DNA of 57,478 nt, taken from NCBI GenBank assembly GCA_024398495.1, contig JAKSJA010000009.1, forward strand, positions 1 to 57,478, in the 5' to 3' direction. The position numbers were made by a program, and so were the translations under genes. Shown here piece after piece: positions 16,797 to 26,099 of this stretch; the first letter of the stretch is position 1, and each line of letters begins with the position of its first letter. Source of the DNA: Bacteroidaceae bacterium. Its GTDB lineage: Bacteria; Bacteroidota; Bacteroidia; Bacteroidales; Bacteroidaceae. The notes under the pieces are model-generated. The model was given only the letters and a program-made list of their open reading frames with translations, was not told where the DNA came from and searched no databases.

Positions 16797-18607
16797 TCTT
16801 TGCCGGAACGCTTACGTGCCAAATGGTCAAGGATTATCTTACGTACACGCATACTTTTTGGAGTTACCTCTACCAATTCATCTTCTTTAATATACTCCAG
16901 TAGTTCTTCAAGGCTAAACTCTACTTTTGGTATTATATGTGCCTTTTCATCGTTTCCACTGGCGCGCGTGTTTGTTAACTGTTTTGCTTTTGTAACGTTT
17001 ATTACAAGGTCGTTTTCATGTACATGTTCTCCCACAACTTGACCTGCATAAACATCATCACCCGGATCAATGAAGAAACGTCCTCTATCCTGCAGTTTGT
17101 CAATAGAATAAGCAAAGGCATTTCCTGTTTCAAGTGCTATCATACTACCATTTATGCGACGTTCCATGTTGCCCTTATATGGCTGATACTCCTTAAAACG
17201 ATGGGCCATAATGGCCTCCCCCTGTGATGCTGTAAGAATATTGGTACGCAACCCTATGATACCACGGGAAGGAATGTCAAATTCTATGTTTACCCTATCA
17301 TCCTGAGTCTCCATAGATGTCATCTCTCCCTTACGACGTGTTACCATATCTATCATCTTGCTTGCAAACTCTTCCGGAACATTTATCGTCAGTTCTTCAA
17401 TAGGTTCACATTTCACACCGTTTATCTCTTTGTATATCACCTGCGGTTGTCCTACCTGCAGTTCATAACCCTCACGTCGCATCGTTTCAATCAATACTGA
17501 CAGATGTAATACGCCACGTCCACTGACAATCCATTTATCGGTGGAATCAGGGAAAGATTCTACTTTCATAGCCAGATTCTTTTCCAATTCACGATGGAGT
17601 CTGTCATTGATATGACGTGATGTGACCAACTTTCCTTCCTTTCCAAAGAATGGAGAATCGTTGATGGTAAACAACATGCTCATTGTCGGTTCGTCAATGT
17701 TGATAGTAGGTAATGCTTCAGGTTCTTCCAAATCACATATAGTATCACCTATCTCAAAATTGCTCAAGCCGATGACAGCACATATATCTCCACTGGACAC
17801 AGCATCAGTAGCAGTATGTCCCATACCAGTGAATGTATGCAGTTCTTTTATCTTTGTCTTCTCCATTGAACCATCACGATGACATACCGTTATTTGCTGT
17901 CCCTGTCGCAGTGTTCCGCGATGTACTCGCCCCACAGCAATTCTACCAGTGTAAGTAGAATAGTCCAATGATGTTATCAGCATCTGCGGAGTTCCTTCCA
18001 GATGCTGAGGTGCAGGAATATGCTCTATAATCTTATCCAAGAGATATGTGATATCGTTTGTAGGCTTATCCCACTCAGGGCCCATCCATCCCAATTTGGC
18101 ACTGCCATATACAACAGGAAAGTCCAATTGCTCTTCTGTTGCATTGAGAGAGAACATCAAGTCAAAAATCATCTCATATACTGTTTCAGGACGACAATTT
18201 GGCTTATCTACTTTATTTACTACAACAATAGGTTTCAGTCCTATCTGCAATGCCTTCTGTAATACGAAACGTGTCTGGGGCATAGGGCCTTCAAAGGCAT
18301 CTGCCAACAGCAGACAACCGTCTGCCATGTTCAGCACTCGTTCCACTTCACCACCGAAATCGGAGTGTCCCGGAGTATCAATGATATTTATCTTTACACC
18401 TTTGTATGTAATAGACACATTCTTAGAGAGAATTGTTATACCCCGTTCTCTTTCCAAATCATTGGCATCCAACACCTGACTACTTTCGTTCTGTCCTTCT
18501 CTGAATAAATGACCCGCTGTCATCATCTTATCTACCAGCGTAGTCTTCCCATGATCCACATGGGCGATGATGGCAATGTTTCTTATGGATTGCATAGTAT
18601 CTGACAT
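16793..18607 (-). CDS. typA: Ribosome-associated GTPase TypA/BipA
   Basis: TypA is an EF-G-like translational GTPase involved in ribosome assembly and stress responses. The 604-aa protein shows G1 (AHVDHGKTT, about 15-23), G3 (DTPGHSDF, about 77-84) and G4 (NKVDKP, about 131-136), then EF-G-like domains and the BipA-specific C-terminal domain. ATG at 18607 overlaps the upstream peptidase gene by 25 nt; the ATG 12 nt downstream (18595) is also possible. Confidence 0.96.
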   Translation of the reverse strand: MSDTMQSIRNIAIIAHVDHGKTTLVDKMMTAGHLFREGQNESSQVLDANDLERERGITILSKNVSITYKGVKINIIDTPGHSDFGGEVERVLNMADGCLLLADAFEGPMPQTRFVLQKALQIGLKPIVVVNKVDKPNCRPETVYEMIFDLMFSLNATEEQLDFPVVYGSAKLGWMGPEWDKPTNDITYLLDKIIEHIPAPQHLEGTPQMLITSLDYSTYTGRIAVGRVHRGTLRQGQQITVCHRDGSMEKTKIKELHTFTGMGHTATDAVSSGDICAVIGLSNFEIGDTICDLEEPEALPTINIDEPTMSMLFTINDSPFFGKEGKLVTSRHINDRLHRELEKNLAMKVESFPDSTDKWIVSGRGVLHLSVLIETMRREGYELQVGQPQVIYKEINGVKCEPIEELTINVPEEFASKMIDMVTRRKGEMTSMETQDDRVNIEFDIPSRGIIGLRTNILTASQGEAIMAHRFKEYQPYKGNMERRINGSMIALETGNAFAYSIDKLQDRGRFFIDPGDDVYAGQVVGEHVHENDLVINVTKAKQLTNTRASGNDEKAHIIPKVEFSLEELLEYIKEDELVEVTPKSMRVRKIILDHLARKRSGKE

Positions 18608-19782
18608 ATTCTATTTTGAAAAAATTTTGATTCATTCATTTTCATCACACCTTGATTGATCACGCAAAAGCATAGAAAATGACCATTTGACGAGGTGAGA
18701 TATCCAGCCAACGAAGATACTCCTGTGACAGAGCCTGTCTTAGCATGAACATTCTCCGCCGCTGTTGTTCGCTTCATGCGCTTCTTCAAAGTACCATCTT
18801 TTCCAGCTATGGGCAATGAAGGGAAAAAAGTATTAAAAATATCTTTGTTCTCGAATGCATATTTTAAAAATGTACATTCTAATTCTGCACTGACATAGTT
18901 GTATAAGGACAATCCACTACCGTCAGCAAAGCGATAATCCGAGGCACGCAAGCCGAGCCTTTTGACCAAAGTTTTTATCTTTTTCAAACCATCTTTGGCT
19001 CTGGCATTATTGCCCTTGTAATCATGTGCTATCTGGTACAGCATACTCTCTGCATACTGATTGTCACTTTTCTTCATCATCCTGTCAAGAATAGTTGAAA
19101 TATCGTGTGTGCATTCCGTTAAAAGGACAGCATCGGAAGGTACTTCTTTTATTTTTTCATATTCGCAAGAGTCTATCAGGCACACATTTTCCAACAACCG
19201 ACTTTGGAATACATCTATAAACACTTCATCCAATTCTCCGTTGTAAGGCAATGGGGTTAACACAAAGTTTTCATCATCCCAACACCATCCTTCGCCATAC
19301 TTCGTTGTGTCTTTGAAACTGACATCTGCATATATGCGTCCCCTTATCGTATCTATCCCCAATGATTTTATGACAGCGACAAGCGAATCCATATCCTTAC
19401 TACAAAAAGCTGGATCGAAACCTCCCTTACAATAAATATCGCCTTCCAAAGTATTGCCATTCAACTCGCCATTATAATACAGGGAAGTACGGAACTTATA
19501 ATCTCCACCAAGGTTATCAAGAGCTGTTATGGCTGTCAATACCTTCATGGTAGAGGCTGGGCGCAGTATCATCTTCTCATGCTTTGCATAAAGCGTACTG
19601 TCTGCCGTGAGGTCATATATCATGAGCCCCAGCTGTGTTTTCTCAAAATAAGAGTTATCTAACAAATCGTCTAATCTCTCCGTTATCTTCTGATTCCATG
19701 AGATGGTATCAATACATTCCTGTGCTACTGACAAGCAACAGAAAGTCATTGAAAAAAGAGAGACTATGATTATCCTTTTCAT
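18583..19782 (-). CDS. D-alanyl-D-alanine carboxypeptidase/endopeptidase (PBP4-like, S13 family, short form)
   Basis: A periplasmic penicillin-binding protein that would trim pentapeptides or cut cross-links in peptidoglycan. It has a signal peptide (cut near Ala20) and the three serine-hydrolase motifs: Ser77-Thr-Met-Lys80, SDN (in MKKSDNQYAES) and KTG (in HAKTGSVTG). At 399 aa it is shorter than E. coli DacB (477 aa), consistent with a reduced domain inserted between SxxK and SxN. It sits between the S41 protease and typA. Confidence 0.9.
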   Translation of the reverse strand: MKRIIIVSLFSMTFCCLSVAQECIDTISWNQKITERLDDLLDNSYFEKTQLGLMIYDLTADSTLYAKHEKMILRPASTMKVLTAITALDNLGGDYKFRTSLYYNGELNGNTLEGDIYCKGGFDPAFCSKDMDSLVAVIKSLGIDTIRGRIYADVSFKDTTKYGEGWCWDDENFVLTPLPYNGELDEVFIDVFQSRLLENVCLIDSCEYEKIKEVPSDAVLLTECTHDISTILDRMMKKSDNQYAESMLYQIAHDYKGNNARAKDGLKKIKTLVKRLGLRASDYRFADGSGLSLYNYVSAELECTFLKYAFENKDIFNTFFPSLPIAGKDGTLKKRMKRTTAAENVHAKTGSVTGVSSLAGYLTSSNGHFLCFCVINQGVMKMNESKFFQNRICQILCNP

Positions 19783-19824
19783 CTTTTATATTTTGGCATG
19801 CAAAGGTAGGCAAAAAATATCAAT

Positions 19825-21495
19825 TTACATTTGCACGGGGATAAAAAGCACATGCTTATATTCCTTTTCATCACGCAAAATCCTTTGTGCTTCTTTCGCT
19901 TCCACATCATGTTTCAGACTATATTCTATCGCACCTTTTCTATTGTAGAAGTATGTCACTATGTCTGCTCCCAGTAATGTCTTTATTTCATCCTTGTGTT
20001 TATCAATGTCATCGCTGATATTGTGGTTGAGTTTCTTTTTCAACGCCTCAAACTCAGCTTGCATTTCATCATAATATCCTTCCTTGCGTGCTGCTTCCTT
20101 CAACTGCTTAAGAATCTCATTACTTATACGGTCATACTTAAACCCATTGCTAATACATTTCTGTTTGAAATCTTCAAAATCCTCATCCGTAATTTCAAAT
20201 TCCGCTGGTGATGCAATAGTAGAATGATTGTTACAATAAGCACATACCCAATCAAAATATGTATCGGTAGAATCGACTATTTGTGACAGATAGAAAGATA
20301 GATGAGATATGGTGTCAGGGGTGATTCTTATGTCAGGCATGATGCCACGACCATCTCGAACTTCACGACCATTGCGTGTTTTGAAGGCATGTGTCAGAGA
20401 ATCAGGGATTTCATCTTTTTCAAACTTATCCTTCGCCGACCTGTTGTATTTCAATTCCTGGATACATCTTCCTGAAGGAATATAATATTTACCTATTGTC
20501 AGTTTAAGAGTGCTTTCAAAAGGTAAATCCACAGAACGCTGAACCAACCCCTTTCCGAAGGTACGTTGTCCTATTATCACAGCCCTGTCCAAATCCTGTA
20601 GTGCACCAGCAACAATTTCGGATGCAGATGCAGAACTATTGTTTACCAATACAACCAAAGGACAAACCGTGTCCAGAGGTTCCAGAGTAGTAGCATACGA
20701 AGAAAACAGACGTTCCATCTTACCTTTTGTCTCTACAATCTTAGTTCCTTTTGGAACAAATATGTTCACAATATCCACAGCTTCGTTTATCAGTCCGCCT
20801 CCATTATTACGCAAGTCAAGGATGAACGATTTTGCACCTTTATTCTTCAGTTCCACGAAAGAGCGTCTTACCTCCTTTGCACACCCTCCGTCAAGGAAAG
20901 AGGTAAGATAAACATACCCTATATCATCACCTATCATACCATAATAAGGTATTGTTGGCATCTGTTTAATAGATGCACGGGTAACCTTCATCTTCATTAT
21001 CTTCCCATTACGGCGTATCTTCAGAAGGAATGTAGTACCAGCTTCACCACGCAGATGTGATGATACGTATGACACCTCTTTTCCTTCCATCTTCTCCTTA
21101 TCAACAGCTAGGATTTCATCCCCTTTCTTAAGACCAGCCTTCATCGCAGGAGAATCATCAAAAGGTTCATCTATGACCACCGTCTTCCTCGAAAAACTAT
21201 AGTGTATCGTTGCGCCTATACCAGCATACGCACCTGTCATTCCTTTCTTGTAAGCATTCTCGTTAGGGAAATATTCCGTATATGGATCCATTTGTGACAA
21301 CATACTGCTTATGGCTGTGCCTATTACCTTCTCTGCATTTAACGTATCTACGAACATTATATCCAGGTTCTTATACATGGCATTGAATATATCAAGATGT
21401 TTAAGCACCTCAAAATTATGTGATGTCACATTCTGAGCCATACATATTGTTGTCAACTGGCACATAACAACTATTGATATCAGTATCTTTTTCAT
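19825..21495 (-). CDS. S41 family C-terminal processing peptidase with PDZ domain
   Basis: A periplasmic protease of the CtpA/Tsp type that degrades or processes proteins from their C-termini. From the ATG at 21495 the protein is 556 aa and begins with a signal peptide (MKKILISIVVMCQLTTICMA). The frame is open upstream, but that extension would place 18 unlikely residues before the signal sequence. A PDZ domain spans about 75-150 (…DDSPAMKAGLKKGDEILAVD), followed by the catalytic core with nucleophile Ser in NNSSASASEIVAGAL and general-base Lys in RTFGKGLVQ. The gene is divergent from tRNA-Asn. Confidence 0.93.
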   Translation of the reverse strand: MKKILISIVVMCQLTTICMAQNVTSHNFEVLKHLDIFNAMYKNLDIMFVDTLNAEKVIGTAISSMLSQMDPYTEYFPNENAYKKGMTGAYAGIGATIHYSFSRKTVVIDEPFDDSPAMKAGLKKGDEILAVDKEKMEGKEVSYVSSHLRGEAGTTFLLKIRRNGKIMKMKVTRASIKQMPTIPYYGMIGDDIGYVYLTSFLDGGCAKEVRRSFVELKNKGAKSFILDLRNNGGGLINEAVDIVNIFVPKGTKIVETKGKMERLFSSYATTLEPLDTVCPLVVLVNNSSASASEIVAGALQDLDRAVIIGQRTFGKGLVQRSVDLPFESTLKLTIGKYYIPSGRCIQELKYNRSAKDKFEKDEIPDSLTHAFKTRNGREVRDGRGIMPDIRITPDTISHLSFYLSQIVDSTDTYFDWVCAYCNNHSTIASPAEFEITDEDFEDFKQKCISNGFKYDRISNEILKQLKEAARKEGYYDEMQAEFEALKKKLNHNISDDIDKHKDEIKTLLGADIVTYFYNRKGAIEYSLKHDVEAKEAQRILRDEKEYKHVLFIPVQM

Positions 21496-21555
21496 ATTTC
21501 CATATAATATTATTTCCCCTAAAAGAGTTATCAACTCAAAACTTTTCAAAAAAAA

Positions 21556-21586
21556 TTTGGTACATTCATTTTTTTTAGTACCTTTG
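21556..21586 (+). promoter_or_regulatory. Bacteroidota-type promoter for tRNA-Asn
   Basis: TTTG at 21556-21559, a 19-nt spacer and TACCTTTG at 21579-21586 fit the consensus exactly. Transcription would begin near 21593, about 27 nt before the mature tRNA 5' end. Confidence 0.8.
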
Positions 21587-21619
21587 CACCCGCTATCGTC
21601 ACAAGACGGTAAACTTATT

Positions 21620-21693
21620 GCTTCAGTAGCTCAGTTGGTTAGAGCACCTGACTGTTAATCAGGGGGTCGTTGGTTCAAGCCCATCCTGGAGCG
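21620..21693 (+). tRNA. tRNA-Asn (anticodon GTT)
   Basis: The 74-nt sequence folds into a cloverleaf: acceptor GCTTCAG/CTGGAGC (7 bp with one T-G), D-stem GCTC/GAGC, anticodon stem CCTGA/TCAGG enclosing CTGTTAA (anticodon GTT), and T-arm GTTGG-TTCAAGC-CCATC. The T-stem has a U-U mismatch at its second pair. The discriminator is G and CCA is not encoded. It is a single tRNA gene followed at once by a strong terminator. Confidence 0.93.
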
Positions 21694-21694
21694 C

Positions 21695-21722
21695 AAAAAG
21701 AGAGTTCAAAACTCTCTTTTTT
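21695..21722 (+). terminator. Rho-independent terminator of tRNA-Asn
   Basis: AAAAAGAGAGTT (21695-21706), loop CAA, then AACTCTCTTTTT (21710-21721) is a perfect 12-bp stem ending in a T run. It lies 2 nt after the tRNA and just before the convergent rseP 3' end, so it may also serve rseP on the other strand. Confidence 0.85.
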
Positions 21723-21725
21723 GTT

Positions 21726-23096
21726 TTACATCACCCCTATATATCGCAATATATCATTCAAATTTGCCACTATCAGCAACAGTATGAGGATGATGAATCC
21801 AACATATTCTGCTGCTACCATAAATTTCTCTGAAGGCTGTCGGCCTGTTATCATCTCATAGATAAGGAACAGAGCATGTCCACCGTCGAGAGCTGGAATC
21901 GGCAGTATATTCATGAAGGCGAGGATAATGCTCAGGAAGGCTGTCATCTTCCAGAACAGCATCCAGTCCCATGCTGGTGGGAACAACGAGCCTATGGTAC
22001 CGAATCCTCCCAATGACTTGACACCTTCCGTTGAGAAGATATATCTCAGATCTCCCACATATCCAGCCAAAGTATTCCAACCATATTCAATACCGGCAGG
22101 GATGCTCTCAATGAATCCATATCTCACCTCTGTCGGCTTATACAAACCTGCCGTACTAAGGAAGTACACGTCCATACGCATCTCCTTTGACAGTATTACA
22201 GTTTCTGTCTTCGTTTCATTACCAGATACATACGTCAATGCTATTGTACGGCAATCCAATGAATCGGATGGTGTCATAACCGTTGACAGTTTATCCGTCA
22301 GCACTCCTATGATATCCGTAACCTTATTGTATGTAGTGGCATCCTCTCCGTTTATTGACTTTATGCAGTCACCTTTCTTCAATCCTATACCGGCAACGGC
22401 ACCATTAGGAATGACAGAGTCTATCCTTGCAGGAATACATACACGCATGAATGGTGGTACCTCTTTCATCATCTCCAAAAGATCCATCTTTCTTGATATA
22501 TTGATGTTCACTTCCTTACCACCACGCATCACAGTAACCGTTTTGGCATCAGCAACAGCACGGTAAAGGTCAACGTCAAATTTATCCAATGTCTTGCCAT
22601 CTGCCTTTATAGGCATATCGCCATCCTTGAAACCGAGTTGTTTGGCTGTATCATTATACTCCATTCCCTGCGTCATATCCTTCGTTGACAAATAACTATC
22701 ACCCCAGACAAACAGCACCATGGCATACAATATCAATGCCAGGATAAAGTTAACAAGTACACCTCCTATGATGATGAGCAGTCGTTGCCATGCTGGCTTT
22801 GAACGGAACTCCCATGGTTGGGCTGGTTGTTTCATCTGTTCTTTATCAAAACTCTCGTCAATCATTCCAGATATCTTGCAATAACCGCCAAGAGGTATCC
22901 AACCAATACCGTATGCCGTATCACTGTTCTTCGGCTTTATCTCAAAGAGATGAAACAGAGGGTCGAAAAACAAATAAAACTTCTCCACACGTACCTTGAA
23001 CAGTTTCGCGAAAAAGAAATGACCACCCTCATGTAGAACAACCAGTATTGATATTGCCAACATGAATTCCAAAAGTCTGATTAAAAATGTCTCCAT
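21726..23096 (-). CDS. rseP: RIP metalloprotease RseP (site-2 protease, M50)
   Basis: An inner-membrane zinc protease that cuts membrane-embedded substrates such as anti-sigma factors and signal peptides. The 456-aa protein has the zinc motif HEGGH in the first TM helix (about 22-26), PDZ-like domains in the periplasmic middle (about 115-320), and the third zinc ligand in NILPIPALDGGHAL (about 390-403). It is the last gene of the tsaB-murA-dxr-rseP run. Co-location with dxr is common in bacteria. Confidence 0.95.
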   Translation of the reverse strand: METFLIRLLEFMLAISILVVLHEGGHFFFAKLFKVRVEKFYLFFDPLFHLFEIKPKNSDTAYGIGWIPLGGYCKISGMIDESFDKEQMKQPAQPWEFRSKPAWQRLLIIIGGVLVNFILALILYAMVLFVWGDSYLSTKDMTQGMEYNDTAKQLGFKDGDMPIKADGKTLDKFDVDLYRAVADAKTVTVMRGGKEVNINISRKMDLLEMMKEVPPFMRVCIPARIDSVIPNGAVAGIGLKKGDCIKSINGEDATTYNKVTDIIGVLTDKLSTVMTPSDSLDCRTIALTYVSGNETKTETVILSKEMRMDVYFLSTAGLYKPTEVRYGFIESIPAGIEYGWNTLAGYVGDLRYIFSTEGVKSLGGFGTIGSLFPPAWDWMLFWKMTAFLSIILAFMNILPIPALDGGHALFLIYEMITGRQPSEKFMVAAEYVGFIILILLLIVANLNDILRYIGVM

Positions 23097-23128
23097 ATCG
23101 TATGTATATTATTTTTACTCTTTAACTT

Positions 23129-24280
23129 TTAATTCTTCAAACATTCCATCGCTATTCGGCGTGCCTCATCATCCGACTGCAAATAAACATCATAATCTGG
23201 AGCAGCATCAAATGTTGCCTTGTTCATTGTGCTCTCTATTATCTCTGCTATTTGTGGGAAACTTATCCTGTCATCAAGAAATGCGCGGTTTGCTATCTCG
23301 TTCGCCGCATTCATGATACATGGCATATTACCTTTTCTCTTTAAAGCTTCAAAAGCCATGGATAGACAACGGAATTTCTTCATGTCTGGTTCAAAAAACT
23401 CCAGTGGCTGTGAAAACAGGTCAAGGCGTTTATTATCCAGAGAGATACGCTGAGGAAAAGAAAACGCATATTGTATTGGCAGCCGCATATCAGGCACTCC
23501 CAATTGCGCTTTCACAGCACCGTCACGGAACTGTACTGCACTATGTATTATGCTCTGCGGATGCACCAACACCTGTATCTGTTCAGGTGTGACACCAAAA
23601 AGCCACTTGGCTTCTATCACCTCAAAACCCTTGTTCATCATCGTTGCGGAGTCTATGGTAATCTTTGCCCCCATATCCCATGTAGGATGTCTCAACGCAT
23701 CTGCCTTCGTCACTGTTGCCATCTGCTCCTCTGTCATCGTACGGAACGGGCCTCCAGAGGCCGTCAACAATATCTTCTCTATAGGATTGTCATCTTCTCC
23801 TACCAGCGACTGGAAGATGGCAGAGTGTTCACTGTCAACGGGGAGTATCTGGCAATGATTCTCTATTGCCAAGTTACATATCAGTTCACCGGCAACAACA
23901 AGAGTTTCCTTGTTTGCCAAGCATATCTTTTTCTTCGCTTTTATCGCAGCTATCGTGGGTGGCAAACCAGCAAAGCCTACCATCGCTGTCAATACCATGT
24001 CTATTGGCTCTGCCTGTACTATCTGACACAAAGCATCCTTACCAGCATATACTTTTATAGGTAAGTCAGAAAGCAACAACCGCAATTCATCGTAATGTGC
24101 TTCATTGGCTATGACGACTGCCGCAGGGTTGTATTTCCTTGCCTGCTCTGCAAGCTGTTGTACCCTATTGTTTGCTGTCAGACAATACACCTCATAGAGA
24201 TCACTGTGTGCATCTATCACATCCAGTGCCTGAGTACCTATCGACCCCGTACTGCCTAATATTGCAATCTGTTTTTTCAT
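23129..24280 (-). CDS. dxr: 1-deoxy-D-xylulose-5-phosphate reductoisomerase
   Basis: DXR converts DXP to MEP with NADPH, the committed step of the non-mevalonate isoprenoid pathway. The 383-aa protein starts with the NADPH-binding GSTGSIGTQALDV, followed by ANKETLVVAGE (about 120-130), the substrate/metal segment PVDSEHSAIFQ (about 149-159) and the SGGPFR and DMGAKITIDSATMMNKG blocks. It overlaps rimM by 4 nt. Its presence shows isoprenoids here come from the MEP route. Confidence 0.97.
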   Translation of the reverse strand: MKKQIAILGSTGSIGTQALDVIDAHSDLYEVYCLTANNRVQQLAEQARKYNPAAVVIANEAHYDELRLLLSDLPIKVYAGKDALCQIVQAEPIDMVLTAMVGFAGLPPTIAAIKAKKKICLANKETLVVAGELICNLAIENHCQILPVDSEHSAIFQSLVGEDDNPIEKILLTASGGPFRTMTEEQMATVTKADALRHPTWDMGAKITIDSATMMNKGFEVIEAKWLFGVTPEQIQVLVHPQSIIHSAVQFRDGAVKAQLGVPDMRLPIQYAFSFPQRISLDNKRLDLFSQPLEFFEPDMKKFRCLSMAFEALKRKGNMPCIMNAANEIANRAFLDDRISFPQIAEIIESTMNKATFDAAPDYDVYLQSDDEARRIAMECLKN

Positions 24281-24780
24281 AAGTCAAGCAATCCTTTCGG
24301 AATGTCCATTATTATCTTTTTATCCTTTATCTCCTTTATCCACTCTCCGGCTGCTGGAATAAGAACATGTTTCCCGTCATGGCTGTTCACCGCTTCAAAT
24401 AATATGTTCTCCGTAGTATCATCCACAGACACTATCTCTCCAATACGGTCTATGGTATATCCTACAAAATCCGTCCACTTCATCATTTCTTCACGGTTTC
24501 TGTCAGCAAGGCAGTAAGGGAAGAACACCTCTATTCCCGTCATGTCTTTTGCTCTCTCTGCACTGTCAACATCGCAGAATTTTATTAACACCTGGTCATC
24601 ACTTCGGAAACGGTATTCTTCGATGAAAAAAGGTACCATGATACCATCTATCTTCAGCACAAGATAATCGGCATCCACTCTATCGAAGACATCATCATCG
24701 ATAACCATATTCAACTCACCTTTCACGCCATGCGTCTTCCCCAGGATACCTATCTTGAAAACATCCTCTTCACGTATCAT
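24277..24780 (-). CDS. rimM: 16S rRNA processing protein RimM
   Basis: RimM assists maturation of the 30S head by binding S19. The 167-aa protein has the two expected beta-barrel domains: an N-terminal GKTHGVKGELNM start (about 13-24) and a C-terminal PRC-barrel with HVLIPAAGEWIKEID-like residues. It is joined to both neighbours by 4-nt overlaps (murA upstream, dxr downstream). Unlike in many Proteobacteria, it is not next to rpsP or trmD. Confidence 0.92.
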   Translation of the reverse strand: MIREEDVFKIGILGKTHGVKGELNMVIDDDVFDRVDADYLVLKIDGIMVPFFIEEYRFRSDDQVLIKFCDVDSAERAKDMTGIEVFFPYCLADRNREEMMKWTDFVGYTIDRIGEIVSVDDTTENILFEAVNSHDGKHVLIPAAGEWIKEIKDKKIIMDIPKGLLDL

Positions 24781-26084
24781 TCTTCACGTCTTATGTGAGC
24801 ACCAAGAGCTTTCAGACGGGCCTCTATATCTTCGTATCCACGGTCTATCTGTTCTATGTTGTTTATCCTGCTCTCACCATCTGCACTCAAGGCAGCAATG
24901 AGCAATGCAATACCAGCACGGATATCAGGACTTGACATCTTGCCTGCACGCAGCCGTATCTGCCTATCATGACCTATCACAACAGCCCTGTGAGGGTCAC
25001 ACAAAATTATCTGAGCCCCCATATCTATCAACTTGTCCACAAAGAATAGTCTACTCTCAAACATCTTCTGGTGTACAAGCACACTACCCTTTGCCTGGGT
25101 GGCAACAACGATAAGCACAGACAGCAGGTCAGGAGTAAGTCCCGGCCATGGTGCATCACTGATAGTCATTATGGAACCGTCAATGAAACTTTCTACCTGA
25201 TAATGTTGCTGATATGGTATATAGATGTCATCACCTCTTTTCTCTATCTTTATTCCCAGACGTGCAAACGATTCCGGGATGATGCCGAGATACTGCAGAC
25301 CCACGTTCTTTATCATAACCCCCTCACCAATCATCGCAGCGAGACCGATGAAAGAGCCCACCTCAATCATGTCTGGCAGTATGATATGTTCCGTTCCATG
25401 CAATTCCTTCACACCATTTATCGTCAGGAGATTAGACGAGATTCCTTTGATGTCTGCTCCCATACTGTTCAGCATCCGGCACAACTGTTGTATGTATGGT
25501 TCACACGCAGCATTGTATATTGTTGTCGTACCCTCTGCCATCACGGCAGCCATGATGATGTTTGCCGTACCGGTTACAGAAGCCTCGTCAAGCAGCATAT
25601 CACACCCCTTAAGCGTCTTACAGCCAATAGTAAACGTACCCTTTGCATCATTATGAACGAAACGTGCACCCAACTTCTCAAAACCGAGAAAATGAGTGTC
25701 TAATCGTCTGCGTCCTATCTTGTCACCACCCGGCTGTGATATGATAGCCTTCCTGAAACGAGCAAGCAAAGGACCTATCATGAGCACACTACCACGCAAG
25801 GCAGCACAAGCCGTTATAAACTCATAACTCTCAAGAAATTCCAAACTGATGTCGGCTGCCTCAAAAGTATAGGTATGCTCTGCAGGATTTGTAACCCTTA
25901 CCCCTATCTTCTTTATCAAACCAATAAGATTATTGACATCGCTGATGTCAGGGATATTCTTTATCGTTACCTTTTCGGAGGTAAGGAGGGTGGCACTTAT
26001 CACCTGAAGAGCCTCGTTCTTAGCACCCTGAGGGACGATTGTTCCTTTTAGAGGATAACCGCCATTGATTACAAACTGTGCCAT
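24777..26084 (-). CDS. murA: UDP-N-acetylglucosamine 1-carboxyvinyltransferase with Asp in place of the catalytic Cys
   Basis: MurA adds enolpyruvate to UDP-GlcNAc, the first committed step of peptidoglycan synthesis. The 435-aa protein carries the KNE motif (22-24) and the usual two-domain repeat fold. The loop that reads PGGC in E. coli MurA reads PGGDKIG here (Asp121). Asp at this site is known to keep MurA active while preventing covalent attack by fosfomycin, so intrinsic resistance is predicted. The codon is GAC. No second murA copy is visible in the window. Confidence 0.96.
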   Translation of the reverse strand: MAQFVINGGYPLKGTIVPQGAKNEALQVISATLLTSEKVTIKNIPDISDVNNLIGLIKKIGVRVTNPAEHTYTFEAADISLEFLESYEFITACAALRGSVLMIGPLLARFRKAIISQPGGDKIGRRRLDTHFLGFEKLGARFVHNDAKGTFTIGCKTLKGCDMLLDEASVTGTANIIMAAVMAEGTTTIYNAACEPYIQQLCRMLNSMGADIKGISSNLLTINGVKELHGTEHIILPDMIEVGSFIGLAAMIGEGVMIKNVGLQYLGIIPESFARLGIKIEKRGDDIYIPYQQHYQVESFIDGSIMTISDAPWPGLTPDLLSVLIVVATQAKGSVLVHQKMFESRLFFVDKLIDMGAQIILCDPHRAVVIGHDRQIRLRAGKMSSPDIRAGIALLIAALSADGESRINNIEQIDRGYEDIEARLKALGAHIRREE

Positions 26085-26099
26085 AACTTTTTCGTATTT

